Positions 1 through 7,333 of a DNA stretch of 19,519 bases are shown here, in pieces. The DNA is from Delftia sp. PS-11 (GTDB taxonomy: Bacteria; Pseudomonadota; Gammaproteobacteria; Burkholderiales; Burkholderiaceae_C), in NCBI RefSeq assembly GCF_029870285.1, contig NZ_JACSYA010000051.1, positions 1-19,519 on the forward strand, given 5' to 3'. Below the pieces are notes generated by a model. That model did no database searches, was not told the origin of the DNA, and saw nothing but the letters and a program-made list of their open reading frames with translations. Both the position numbers and the translations under genes were made by a program. The first letter of the stretch is position 1, and each line of letters starts with the position of its first letter.

Positions 1-27
1 GTAGACGGATGCGGTAATGCGCGCCAT
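1..27 (-). CDS. pmdB: Protocatechuate 4,5-dioxygenase beta subunit, first nine codons only
   Basis: Only the N-terminus (MARITASVY) lies in the window; the rest continues past the left edge. This peptide matches the start expected for LigB/PmdB, the catalytic Fe(II)-binding subunit of the extradiol dioxygenase. The ATG follows the pmdA stop after a single base (TGA-C-ATG), the close spacing expected of genes for two subunits of one enzyme. The call rests on this short peptide plus its position after pmdA. Confidence 0.8.
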
Positions 28-28
28 G

Positions 29-472
29 TCAGTTGCTTTCCTTGTTGCCTGCCTTGCCCTGGGGCTGGCGGTGGGCCTGGGCGTCGCCGTCCTCGCCCAC
101 GTAGCGGTTGCCTTCGGCAGAACGGCCGCCGCCAACCATCATGGCGCGGTATTCATCCTCGGTCATGCCGGTCATGGAGCCCGCCATCTGCTGGAAGCTC
201 CTGCCATCCGTGGCCCCGATCTTGGCCAGGAAATAGATGTTGCCGCCCGTGCGCATGCACCAGTTGAGGTCGCGGGCCAGCACGGCCTGCTTTTGTTCCT
301 CGGTCATGGCCCACTCGTCCAGATAAGCCCGCTCGTCGGCCTTGAAGCGCTCGCGGTTTTCGGCCTTCATCAGCGACATGCAGAACTGGTTGAGCCAGTA
401 GCCTTTGCGGGACTGCTCGGCATCGAAAATGATGGTGCCGGGCACGTCCAGATAGGGTTTGTCCAATGCCAT
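29..472 (-). CDS. pmdA: Protocatechuate 4,5-dioxygenase alpha subunit
   Basis: This is the small LigA-type subunit of the ring-cleavage dioxygenase (EC 1.13.11.8), which opens protocatechuate to 4-carboxy-2-hydroxymuconate semialdehyde in the cytoplasm. The 147-residue protein has the LigA pattern: an N-terminal PGT-IIFD segment, GYxLNxFCMSLM, a helical stretch containing DEWAMTEEQKQAV, and WCMRTGGNIYFLAKI. It is slightly longer than the usual 120-140 residues, mainly through a hydrophilic C-terminal tail. The ATG at 472 is chosen over one nine codons upstream because AAGGAGA lies just before it. It follows pmdD after 48 bases and is followed by pmdB one base beyond its stop, so the dioxygenase subunits are probably translationally linked. 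Confidence 0.93.
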   Translation of the reverse strand: MALDKPYLDVPGTIIFDAEQSRKGYWLNQFCMSLMKAENRERFKADERAYLDEWAMTEEQKQAVLARDLNWCMRTGGNIYFLAKIGATDGRSFQQMAGSMTGMTEDEYRAMMVGGGRSAEGNRYVGEDGDAQAHRQPQGKAGNKESN

Positions 473-520
473 GGGTATCTCCTTGAATCTGCCCGGCAAC
501 AGGGCCGGGCATGGTCGCCG

Positions 521-1438
521 TCAGGCTTCTTCAGGCCAGTACAGGCGCATGGGATTGTCGACCAGCAGCTTGCGCTGCAGCTCGGCCGTGGGGGCAATCT
601 GCGGGATGAAGTCCACCAGCAGCCCGTCATCGGGCATATGGTCCTTGAGGTTGGGATGGGGCCAGTCGGTGCCCCACAGCACGCGGTCGGGGAACTCCTC
701 GACCACGCGGCGCGCGAAAGGCACCACATCCTGGTATGCCTGCTGCTCGCCATCGAGGGCCTTGGGACCTGTGACGGACAGGCGCTCCGGGCAGCTGACC
801 TTGCTCCAGACGTTCTGGTGCTCGCGCATGAACTTCAGGAACAGCTCGAACTCAGGGCCATCAATGGGCTTGCTCACATCGGGGCGGCCCATATGGTCCA
901 CGACCACGGTCGTGGGCAGGCTGGTGAAGAAATCCCACAGCTCAGGCAGATCCACTGCCTCGAAGTAGATCACCACATGCCAGCCCAGCTTGGCGATGCG
1001 GCCGGCGATCTCCAGCAGTTCGTCCTTGGGCGTGAAATCCACCAGGCGCTTGACGAAATTGAAGCGCACGCCGCGCACGCCAGCGGCATGCAGCTGCTGC
1101 AGCTCCTCATCGGTCACGCTGCGGCGCACCGTGGCCACGCCGCGCGCCTTGCCGCCCGAGGCCAGGCAGGCATCGACCATGGCGCGGTTGTCGGCGCCGT
1201 GGCAGGTGGCCTGCACGATGACATTGCGCGCAAAGCCCAGATGATCGCGCAGCGCGAACAACTGCTGCTTGCTGGCATCGCAGGGCGTGTACTTGCGCTC
1301 TGGCGCAAAAGGAAACTCATCGCCAGGACCAAACACGTGGCAGTGGGCATCCACGGCGCCGGCGGGCACCTGGAACTTCGGCTTGGTGGGGCCTGTGTAC
1401 CAGTCCAGCCAGCCGGGGGTCTTCTCGAAATTGCTCAT
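521..1438 (-). CDS. pmdD: 2-Pyrone-4,6-dicarboxylate hydrolase (LigI/PmdD)
   Basis: The product hydrolyses the lactone 2-pyrone-4,6-dicarboxylate (EC 3.1.1.57), giving 4-oxalomesaconate/4-carboxy-2-hydroxymuconate for the next steps. It is a cytoplasmic TIM-barrel amidohydrolase of 305 residues, the normal length. Visible family features are D30-A-H32-C-H34 at the end of strand 1, RGVRFNFVKRLVD (about 122-134), VVVDHMGRP (178-186) and WGTDWPHPN (255-263), whose D258 corresponds to the catalytic aspartate of LigI. The open frame extends 63 codons upstream, but the ATG at 1438 has a strong GGAGGAG site and lies 13 bases after the pmdF stop. The upstream extension only reads across pmdF. It sits between pmdF and pmdA in the operon. 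Confidence 0.95.
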   Translation of the reverse strand: MSNFEKTPGWLDWYTGPTKPKFQVPAGAVDAHCHVFGPGDEFPFAPERKYTPCDASKQQLFALRDHLGFARNVIVQATCHGADNRAMVDACLASGGKARGVATVRRSVTDEELQQLHAAGVRGVRFNFVKRLVDFTPKDELLEIAGRIAKLGWHVVIYFEAVDLPELWDFFTSLPTTVVVDHMGRPDVSKPIDGPEFELFLKFMREHQNVWSKVSCPERLSVTGPKALDGEQQAYQDVVPFARRVVEEFPDRVLWGTDWPHPNLKDHMPDDGLLVDFIPQIAPTAELQRKLLVDNPMRLYWPEEA

Positions 1439-1451
1439 GCGCTTCTCCTCC

Positions 1452-2135
1452 TCAGTCGATATAGCGCAAGCCGGCTTTCTCCAGCGGCTCGCGCATTTTG
1501 TACATATCCAGACCCAGCACGCCGGACGCCAGCTTGGCGCGCTTTTCACCCTCGAAGCTCTCGCGCTTTTGCGCGGCAGCCAGGGTTTCGGCAGCCTTGG
1601 CGGCAGGCACGCAGACCACGCCGTCATCGTCCGCGACGATCACATCGCCAGGGGTGACCCACATGCCCGCGCAGACCACGGGAATGTTGACCGAGCCCAG
1701 CGTCGCCTTGATCGTGCCCTTGGACGAGATCGCACGGCTCCAGACCGGGAAATTCATCTCCTGCAGCGTCTTGACGTCGCGCACACCGGCATCGATGACC
1801 AGCGCACGGGCGCCACGCGCCTGGAAACTGGTGGCCAGCAGGTCGCCAAAATAACCATCCGTGCATTCCGAAGTCACGGCCGCAACCACGATGTCGCCGG
1901 GCTGGATCTGCTCGGCCACCACATGCATCATCCAGTTGTCGCCGGGCTGCAGCAGCACGGTCACGGCCGTGCCCGACACCTGCTGGCCCGCATAGATGGG
2001 GCGCATATAGGGCTTGAGCAGGCCCACGCGGCCCATGGCCTCGTGGACAGTGGCAGAGCCCAGAGCGGCCAGGCCGTCGGCGGCAGCGCGGTCGGCGCGC
2101 TGGATGTTGCGGTAAACCACACCGAGTTCGTACAT
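1452..2135 (-). CDS. pmdF: 4-Carboxy-4-hydroxy-2-oxoadipate (CHA) aldolase
   Basis: This RraA-fold class II aldolase (EC 4.1.3.17) splits 4-carboxy-4-hydroxy-2-oxoadipate into pyruvate and oxaloacetate, the last step of the pathway. At 227 residues it has the family length. Recognisable elements are [16 protein letters not shown] near the N-terminus, [11 protein letters not shown] (61-71) and the R119-D120 pair in DAGVRD, which in this family binds the divalent metal and pyruvate enolate. AAGGAG precedes the ATG at 2135. It follows pmdE after 33 bases and precedes pmdD by 13 bases. The paralogous RNase-E inhibitor RraA has the same fold, but the aldolase role is supported by the operon and by the extended C-terminus. 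Confidence 0.93.
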   Translation of the reverse strand: MYELGVVYRNIQRADRAAADGLAALGSATVHEAMGRVGLLKPYMRPIYAGQQVSGTAVTVLLQPGDNWMMHVVAEQIQPGDIVVAAVTSECTDGYFGDLLATSFQARGARALVIDAGVRDVKTLQEMNFPVWSRAISSKGTIKATLGSVNIPVVCAGMWVTPGDVIVADDDGVVCVPAAKAAETLAAAQKRESFEGEKRAKLASGVLGLDMYKMREPLEKAGLRYID

Positions 2136-2168
2136 GGTGTTCTCCTTGATCTTTAGGGGGCGGCCTGC

Positions 2169-3197
2169 TTACAGGCCCTTTTGCTTGAGGGCTGCGTCCA
2201 GGCGGGGGAACACGCGGCGTGCATTGCCTTCGTAGACCTGATAGCGCTCCTCTTCGGTCAGATTGGCCGTGGCCTCGATGTAGCGCTTGGTGTCGTCGTA
2301 GTAGTGGCCCGTGGTGGGGTCGATGCCGCGCACGGCGCCGATCATCTCGCTGGCGAACAGGATGTTCTTGACGGGAATCACCTTGGTCAGCAGGTCGATG
2401 CCCGGCTGATGGTAGACGCAGGTGTCGAAGAAAATGTTGTTGAGCAGATGCTCATCGAGCAGCGGCTTCTTGAGCTCCTGCGCCAGGCCACGGAAACGGC
2501 CCCAGTGGTAGGGCACGGCGCCGCCGCCATGGGGAATCAGGAACTTGAGCGTGGGGAAGTCCTTGAACAGGTCGCTGGTCAGGCACTGCATGAAGGCCGT
2601 GGTGTCGGCGTTCAGGTAGTGCGAGCCCGTGGTGTGGAAGCACGCATTGCAGCTGGTGGAGACATGGATCATCGCGGGGATGTCGTACTCCACCATCTTC
2701 TCGTAGATGGGGTACCAGTAGCGGTCCGACAGCGGGGGCGCGGTCCAGTGGCCGCCCGAGGGATCGGGATTGAGGTTGATGCCCACATTGCCGTACTGCT
2801 CCACGCACTTGACCAGTTCGGGGATGCAGGTGGCAGGGTCCACGCCCGGCGACTGCGGCAGCATGGCCGCCGGAATGAAATGCTCGGGGAACAGCTGGCT
2901 GACGCGGTAGCACAGCTCGTTGCAGATGGCCGCCCAGGTGCTCGATGTCTCGAAGTCGCCGATGTGGTGCGCCATGAAGCTGGCGCGCGGGCTGAAAATG
3001 GTCAGATCCGAGCCGCGCTGCTTCATCAGCTTGAGCTGATTGGTCTCGATGGTCTCGCGAATCTCGTCATCGCTGATCTTCAGCGAACTGGCGCTGGGCG
3101 CCTTGGACGGGTCCTTCAGTCCCGCAATCTGCAGGTCGCGCCAGGCGCCCAGGGCTGCGGGCGCGGTGGTGTAGTGGCCGTGTACGTCGATGATCAT
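2169..3197 (-). CDS. pmdE: 4-Oxalomesaconate hydratase (LigJ/PmdE)
   Basis: The product hydrates 4-oxalomesaconate to 4-carboxy-4-hydroxy-2-oxoadipate (EC 4.2.1.83). It is a 342-residue, cytoplasmic, zinc-dependent member of the amidohydrolase-2 superfamily. Visible metal ligands are H6 and H8 in DVHGH, H178 in MIHVS and E284 in LFASEM; H223 lies in IPHGGG. The glutamate at the last position, rather than aspartate, is typical of LigJ. The reading frame is open 24 codons further upstream, but the ATG at 3197 starts with the typical MIIDVHGH and has AGGAG ten bases before it. The upstream part lies in the hairpin-containing gap after pmdU. Confidence 0.94.
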   Translation of the reverse strand: MIIDVHGHYTTAPAALGAWRDLQIAGLKDPSKAPSASSLKISDDEIRETIETNQLKLMKQRGSDLTIFSPRASFMAHHIGDFETSSTWAAICNELCYRVSQLFPEHFIPAAMLPQSPGVDPATCIPELVKCVEQYGNVGINLNPDPSGGHWTAPPLSDRYWYPIYEKMVEYDIPAMIHVSTSCNACFHTTGSHYLNADTTAFMQCLTSDLFKDFPTLKFLIPHGGGAVPYHWGRFRGLAQELKKPLLDEHLLNNIFFDTCVYHQPGIDLLTKVIPVKNILFASEMIGAVRGIDPTTGHYYDDTKRYIEATANLTEEERYQVYEGNARRVFPRLDAALKQKGL

Positions 3198-3247
3198 CGC
3201 TTGCTCTCCTGAATCGGTAATTTGTATTTGTCCAAAAGCCTGCACGG

Positions 3248-3292
3248 GCAGACGCCGCAGATGCGGCACTGCCCCTGCTGCGGGACGTCTGC
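3248..3292 (-). other. Intercistronic hairpin between pmdU and pmdE
   Basis: GCAGACG-CCGCAG (3248-3260) pairs with CTGCGG-GA-CGTCTGC (3278-3292), giving a 13-bp stem with one two-base bulge. A smaller GCCGC/GCGGC hairpin is nested at 3254-3267. It sits in the 129-base gap between the pmdU stop and the pmdE start. No run of T follows directly on the coding strand, so it looks more like an mRNA-processing, stability or attenuation element than a simple terminator. Function is inferred. Confidence 0.55.
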
Positions 3293-3326
3293 ACGCCCCT
3301 GGTCATGAATCCGCTGACGGGCCAGG

Positions 3327-4442
3327 CTAACGGCCGTCCCAGACAGAGCGCGGCACCATGACATCGCCGCGCATCAGCAGCCGTGCCGTGCGCAGCAGCG
3401 CCGCCTTGGTCACCACCTCGGGCTGGGCGGGGTCGCTGTCCAGCGTCACGCTGAACTCGCCCGTGGGATGCTCGACCGACACGGTCACCGGGCCTTGGCC
3501 CTGCGTCAGCCGGGCCACGCCTTCGCAGACCGTATCCGGCATCTTCACGGCCGTGCCCACGGTCACGGCCGCCAGCACGCCAATGGCGTCATGGCAGACA
3601 TGGGGGATGAAGCTGCGCGTGGTCAGCGCACCGCCATGCTGGGGCGGCGCGATCAGCGTCATCTTCGGATAATTCTTGGCGGACACATCGCCCAGGCCCA
3701 TGGCATGGGAAATCTGCAGGCGCAAGGCCTCGATGCGGCGCTTGAGATCCGCGTCGGCATTCAGCTCGGCCACGGTCTCCAGGCCCGTGGCACCCACATC
3801 GGTGGCCTTGAAGATCACCAGCGGCATGCCATTGTCGATGCAGGTCACATCCAGGGTGAAAGGCTCGAAGCCTTCGCCCGTGACAGTCACCGTGTCCTTG
3901 GGCTTGCCCGTGGGCAGCAGGCCGCTGCAGACCGAGCCGGCCGTGTCAAGGAAGCTGATCTCGATGGGCGCCGAGCTGCCGGGCGCGCCATCGATGCGGG
4001 CCGAGCCCTCATACTCAACCTGCCCGCCCGGTGTCTGCACCGTGATGTCAGCCGCCATGCCGGTGTTGAGCGTCAGCACGCGGAAGGTGCTGGTCTCGCC
4101 ACGCGGCTGCACCATGCCGGTCTCCAGCGCAAAAGGCACGACACCGGCCAGCATGTTGCCGCAGTTGGGCGTGGTGTCCACCGTGTCCTTGTCGGGCTGC
4201 AGCTGGGCGAACTGGAATTCGAGATCGATTCCCTCCTTGTCGGAGAGGCTGACGATGCCAACCTTGCTGGTCAGCGGGTGCGCGCCGCCCACGCCATCAA
4301 TCTGGCGCTTGTCAGGCGAGCCCATCGCCGCCAGCAGCACGCGGTCGCGCGTGGCCAGGTCGGAAGGCAGATCGGAGGCCCGGAAGAACGGGCCCTTGGA
4401 AGTACCGCCCCGCATCAGCAGGCAGGGAATGGCCGTTTGCAT
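3327..4442 (-). CDS. pmdU: 4-Oxalomesaconate tautomerase, PrpF family
   Basis: PrpF-fold isomerases of this group (GalD, LigU, PmdU; EC 5.3.2.8 for GalD) interconvert tautomers or double-bond isomers of 4-oxalomesaconate so that the hydratase can act. The protein has 371 residues, the normal length. It shows the family signatures LLMRGGTSKGPFF (8-20), GVGGAHPLTSK (50-60), the conserved cysteine C94 in TPNCGNMLAG, and SAKNYPKMTLIAPP in the second half. It is the first gene of the pmd operon in the window. The ATG at 4442 has a modest AAAGAGA ribosome-binding site. The other plausible activity in PrpF is 2-methylaconitate isomerisation, but no propionate genes are nearby. Confidence 0.9.
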   Translation of the reverse strand: MQTAIPCLLMRGGTSKGPFFRASDLPSDLATRDRVLLAAMGSPDKRQIDGVGGAHPLTSKVGIVSLSDKEGIDLEFQFAQLQPDKDTVDTTPNCGNMLAGVVPFALETGMVQPRGETSTFRVLTLNTGMAADITVQTPGGQVEYEGSARIDGAPGSSAPIEISFLDTAGSVCSGLLPTGKPKDTVTVTGEGFEPFTLDVTCIDNGMPLVIFKATDVGATGLETVAELNADADLKRRIEALRLQISHAMGLGDVSAKNYPKMTLIAPPQHGGALTTRSFIPHVCHDAIGVLAAVTVGTAVKMPDTVCEGVARLTQGQGPVTVSVEHPTGEFSVTLDSDPAQPEVVTKAALLRTARLLMRGDVMVPRSVWDGR

Positions 4443-4623
4443 GGCTGTCTCTTTGGAATATGGGTATGACAGCTATTGTGATCACGCCACGGCCCAGGCA
4501 CTACCCAGTCTGGCCGCTAGCAGCTATAGCAAACCGGCATGGCTCGCGGCAGCGCGCGGCCGTGCCGCCTGCTGCGCATTCGTGCTGCAACTGCTTGATA
4601 CCGCTTATTTTCGGCTTGTGGAC
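4443..4623 (-). promoter_or_regulatory. Leader/promoter region upstream of pmdU
   Basis: This 181-base gap separates the secreted-protein gene from pmdU, so it should hold the pmd operon promoter if the operon is transcribed separately. An imperfect inverted repeat (GGCATGGC-T-CGCG at 4536-4548 against CGCG-CGGCCGTGCC at 4553-4566) could end transcription from the upstream gene. A possible -10-like CATATT occurs about 15-20 bases before the pmdU start, but I see no convincing -35 box. No regulator-binding site was identified. Confidence 0.35.
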
Positions 4624-5100
4624 TCAGTCATGGCGATGACCGTGCCCGTGGTTTCTGCCATGCCCATGGCCGCGCGGGCCGCCGTCACGGCCATAGTGGC
4701 CGTCCCACTCGCGGTGGCGGCGCTCTTCCCGCCAGCGGTGGTCACCATGGCGCGGCGGGCCGCTGTGCCAGTGCGGCGGCGGATTGCGCAGAAAATACAC
4801 CGGCCGGCCGCAGGCGCCATAGCGTGCGCAATGCTTGCGCCAGTGCCGGGCGTGGCCGGGAGGCACCCACATATAGACCGGCGGCCCCGCCATGGGTGCG
4901 GGTGCGACGACGATGGGCTGCCGGTACATCAGGGGCGGCGGGGGCGCGTTGCCAATGTCCACGGTGCCATAGACACCGGGTGCGAGCTGGCCGGAGACCG
5001 AACCGCTGATATAAGTCTGCGCGTGGGCCGCCAGGGCCGCGCTGGCAAGTACCAGGGCGGCAGCGGCGCGCAAAATAGATGGCAAAGAGGACATGACCAT
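4624..5100 (-). CDS. Secreted/periplasmic His- and Pro-rich protein of unknown function
   Basis: No known function is recognised. The 158-residue product starts with a typical signal peptide (MVMSSLPSILRAAAALV...), with likely cleavage after AAHA-Q around residue 28. The mature part has a short beta-like segment, a proline-rich stretch (PPPPLMYRQP, APMAGPPVYMWVPPGH), two cysteines in KHCARYGACGRP that could form a disulfide, and a strongly basic tail rich in His, Arg and Gly ending GHGHGRNHGHGHRHD. The tail could bind metal ions, but this is inferred from composition only. The ATG at 5100 has GAGACAAG upstream; an in-frame ATG at 5094 is an alternative. The frame stays open upstream to 5265, but that part runs through the inverted-repeat element and is not believed coding. 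Confidence 0.75.
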   Translation of the reverse strand: MVMSSLPSILRAAAALVLASAALAAHAQTYISGSVSGQLAPGVYGTVDIGNAPPPPLMYRQPIVVAPAPMAGPPVYMWVPPGHARHWRKHCARYGACGRPVYFLRNPPPHWHSGPPRHGDHRWREERRHREWDGHYGRDGGPRGHGHGRNHGHGHRHD

Positions 5101-5160
5101 GTTCTTGTCTCGGTTGAAACAGGATATGGCTTGCGCGGCAAGGACCGGAGCAAGCGGCTT

Positions 5161-5284
5161 AGAACCGCTAACACGACCCAGCAAATCGAAGATTTGCGGT
5201 TGAGACGAGGCGCGAAGCCGCAGGCAGTACAACCGGTACGACAAGGCGAAGCAACGACGTATCAAGGGTTGTGTTAGCGGTTCT
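5161..5284. repeat. 124-bp element closed by near-perfect 19-base inverted repeats
   Basis: The left arm AGAACCGCTAACACGACCC (5161-5179) is the reverse complement of the right arm GGGTTGTGTTAGCGGTTCT (5266-5284) at 18 of 19 positions; the exception would be a G-U pair in RNA. Inside is a perfect 7-bp hairpin GCAAATC-GAA-GATTTGC (5181-5197) and a CGGTTG/CAACCG pairing (5197-5202 with 5230-5235). The unit therefore folds into one long branched structure. It lies in the 292-base gap between the Bug gene stop and the secreted-protein start. It resembles a REP- or MITE-like dispersed repeat, but only one copy is present here, so that is inference. Confidence 0.6.
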
Positions 5285-5392
5285 TATCCTGGGGCGCAGC
5301 ACACTATCGCATCCTGCCCACACCCGCGCTGTGAGAAAAAGCCCCGTTGATGCCGGTTATGCCGCCCTACACCTGCCAGGCATAGGCGTGTC

Positions 5393-6373
5393 TCAATCGA
5401 GCTTGAGGCCCGAATCCTTGACCACTTTTTGCCATTTCACGATCTCGGCGCGGCGAAAGCGCTCCAGTTCGGCCGGGGTGGAGCCGATGGTCTCGGCGCC
5501 AAAGCCGGCCAATTGCTCGACGATGGCCGGCTCGCGCAGGATCTTGGCCAAGGTTTTGGACAGGCGATCGACAATGGCTGCAGGCGTGCCCGCTGGCGCG
5601 AAAACGGCATTCCACTCATAAGTCTCGTAGCCGGGCACACCCGACTCGGCAATCGTGGGCAGCTCGGGCGCCGCCTTGGAACGCTCCAGCCCGCCCACGG
5701 CCACTGCGCGCAGCTTGCCGCTTTTCACATGCTGCCAGGCAGACCCCATGCTGGCGAACATCAGCGGCACCTGGCCCGACATCACATCCATCATGGCCGG
5801 ACCGCCGCCCTTGTAAGCCACATGGTGCAGCCGGGTCTTGGCCAGCAGATTGAACAGCTCGCCCGCCAGATGCTGGGCCGAGCCCGGCCCTGCCGAAGCG
5901 AAGTACAGATGGCTGTCCGACGCGGAGCGCCCGGCGCGGATCAGATCCTGCACGCTCTTGATCGGCGAGGAAGGCGTGACCACCAGCACATTGGGCACGC
6001 GCAGCAGCAGCGATACCGGCGCGAAAGCCTTGAGCGTGTCGAACTGCATGCGCGCATGGATGGCGGGATTTTGCGCATGGTTGGAGGCATCCAGCATCAG
6101 CGTGTAGCCATCGGGCTGCGCCTTGACAACCTGGGCGCCGCCGATCATGCCCCCTGCCCCGCCCCGGTTCTCGATGACCACGGGCTGACCCAGCTCGGCC
6201 GACAGGCGCGGACCGATCAGGCGCGCCACCACATCGACCGTGCCGCCCGGGGGATAGGTCACCACGAGGGTGACGGGCCGGTCGGGGTAGGCAGCGGCTG
6301 CGGGCGCAGCCAGGCCCGCCAGCAGGCCTGCGGCCACGAGCACGCCAGCCAGGCGTCTGAACAAAGCAGTCAT
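5393..6373 (-). CDS. Tripartite tricarboxylate transporter (Bug family) substrate-binding protein
   Basis: This 326-residue periplasmic protein has a signal peptide (MTALFRRLAGVLVAAGLL..., cleavage near AAA-YPDRP at about residue 29) followed by the Bug/TctC fold. Hallmarks are YPDRPVTLVVTYPPGGTVDVVARLI, ENRGGAGGMIGG, QPDGYTLML, HVAYKGGGPAMMDVMSGQV and LPTIAESGVPGYE. Bug proteins capture small organic acids for TTT transporters or for sensing and are greatly expanded in Comamonadaceae and Alcaligenaceae. Membrane subunits are not in the window, which is common for this family. Its ATG overlaps the stop of the upstream amidohydrolase (ATGA), so the two are one operon. The ligand may be the amidohydrolase substrate, but this is inferred. 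Confidence 0.93.
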   Translation of the reverse strand: MTALFRRLAGVLVAAGLLAGLAAPAAAAYPDRPVTLVVTYPPGGTVDVVARLIGPRLSAELGQPVVIENRGGAGGMIGGAQVVKAQPDGYTLMLDASNHAQNPAIHARMQFDTLKAFAPVSLLLRVPNVLVVTPSSPIKSVQDLIRAGRSASDSHLYFASAGPGSAQHLAGELFNLLAKTRLHHVAYKGGGPAMMDVMSGQVPLMFASMGSAWQHVKSGKLRAVAVGGLERSKAAPELPTIAESGVPGYETYEWNAVFAPAGTPAAIVDRLSKTLAKILREPAIVEQLAGFGAETIGSTPAELERFRRAEIVKWQKVVKDSGLKLD

Positions 6374-7212
6374 GGTGTATCTCCTTGGGTTGTGAATCGG
6401 AAGAGTTGCCGGGGGGTATCCGCCAGCACGGTGCGCACATGGGCAGCGTCATCGAGCCAGTCACCCAGCCATTGCACGGCCTGGGCATAGCTGGCCTGAT
6501 CGCCATGCTGGGTATGGGGCCAGTCGCTGCCCCACAGCAGACGCTCGGCGGTATAGGCATCCAGCAGCTGCGCGGCAGCGCGCCGCCCCCAGGCTGCGCC
6601 ATCGGCAGCCGGACCGTTGCGATAGGCTGCGGACAGCTTGACCCAGACCTGCCCGCTTGCGGCCTGGCGCAGCAAAAAGCCAAAGCCCGGATCGTCCACG
6701 CCCAGCGCAGGATCGGGGCGGCCGAAGTGATCGACCACGACGCGGCAGCCCGCCGCCAGCAGGGATGGCACGATGCCCTGCAGGCGTGCCGCCTCCAGGT
6801 GCAGTTCCACATGCCAGCCCAGGGCGTTGGCCTGCTCCAGCACACGGGCCCAGCCGGGCGAGGCCAGCTCGGGCAGCGGCAGGCCGACGAGATTCAGGCG
6901 CAGGCCATCGATGCCGGCACTGGCCAGCGCATCCAGATGCTGCGCACTGGCCGACGCATCGACCACCGCCACGCCACGCAGCCGACCATGCGCCGCCTGC
7001 AGGGCCTGCAGCATGTAGCTGTTGTCCGTCCCCAGAAAACTGGGCTGCACCAGCACGCCATGGGCCACGCCATGCAGATCCAGTTGCGCCAGGTACTGCG
7101 CCAGCGTCGCGTCCTGCGTGGGCGCATAGCGCCGGGCTGCCGGCATGGGCAGACCGCGCTCGAAAACATGGGCATGGGTATCGACACTGGAGGGGATGGC
7201 GAAGCGGGACAC
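6370..7212 (-). CDS. Amidohydrolase, COG3618-type (LigI/PDC-hydrolase-like lactonase)
   Basis: This 280-residue metal-dependent hydrolase is related to PmdD but distinct from it. It shows D11-T-H13-A-H15 in strand 1, QPSFLGTDNSYM, GLRLNLVGLP, WHVELHLEA, VVVDHFGRPDP and LLWGSDWPHTQHGD, all in the order seen in 2-pyrone-4,6-dicarboxylate hydrolase and related lactonases. The start is read as GTG at 7212: AGGAG at 7219-7223 sits six bases before it. The possible TTG at 7218 directly abuts that site and has no spacing. The gene is first in an operon with the Bug protein and divergent from a LysR gene. The substrate is probably a lactone or cyclic carboxylate, but cannot be named from sequence. 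Confidence 0.85.
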   Translation of the reverse strand: MSRFAIPSSVDTHAHVFERGLPMPAARRYAPTQDATLAQYLAQLDLHGVAHGVLVQPSFLGTDNSYMLQALQAAHGRLRGVAVVDASASAQHLDALASAGIDGLRLNLVGLPLPELASPGWARVLEQANALGWHVELHLEAARLQGIVPSLLAAGCRVVVDHFGRPDPALGVDDPGFGFLLRQAASGQVWVKLSAAYRNGPAADGAAWGRRAAAQLLDAYTAERLLWGSDWPHTQHGDQASYAQAVQWLGDWLDDAAHVRTVLADTPRQLFRFTTQGDTP

Positions 7213-7333
7213 GGGCAACTCCTTGCAAGACGCGCCGCGTGGGGGGTACGGCGCTGCTTTTCTGGGGCGGATTCTAGAAACCAGGGGTATATATTTCCAT
7301 TCTTGAAATTGGATTTATTCATATTGAATCGAT
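7213..7333. promoter_or_regulatory. Divergent promoter region with candidate LysR operator
   Basis: This AT-rich 121-base gap separates the amidohydrolase-Bug operon from the divergent LysR gene, the classic layout for LysR self- and target regulation. An imperfect dyad at 7296-7313 has TCCA and TGGA outer arms around TTCTTGAAAT and contains a T-N11-A arrangement typical of LysR-type sites. AT-rich runs (TATATATTT, TTTATTCATATTGAAT) could supply -10 elements for both directions, but no promoter could be assigned with confidence. The LysR ATG has no clear Shine-Dalgarno sequence. Confidence 0.45.

Noticed and set aside
17..1657. Plus-strand open frame of 546 codons opposite pmdA and pmdD
   Set aside because: It covers the boundaries of several well-supported pmd genes in antisense and has low-complexity composition.
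5101..5265. N-terminal extension of the secreted protein through the inverted-repeat element
   Set aside because: The signal peptide begins at 5100 or 5094 with its own ribosome site, and the extension is only the repeat element read in frame.
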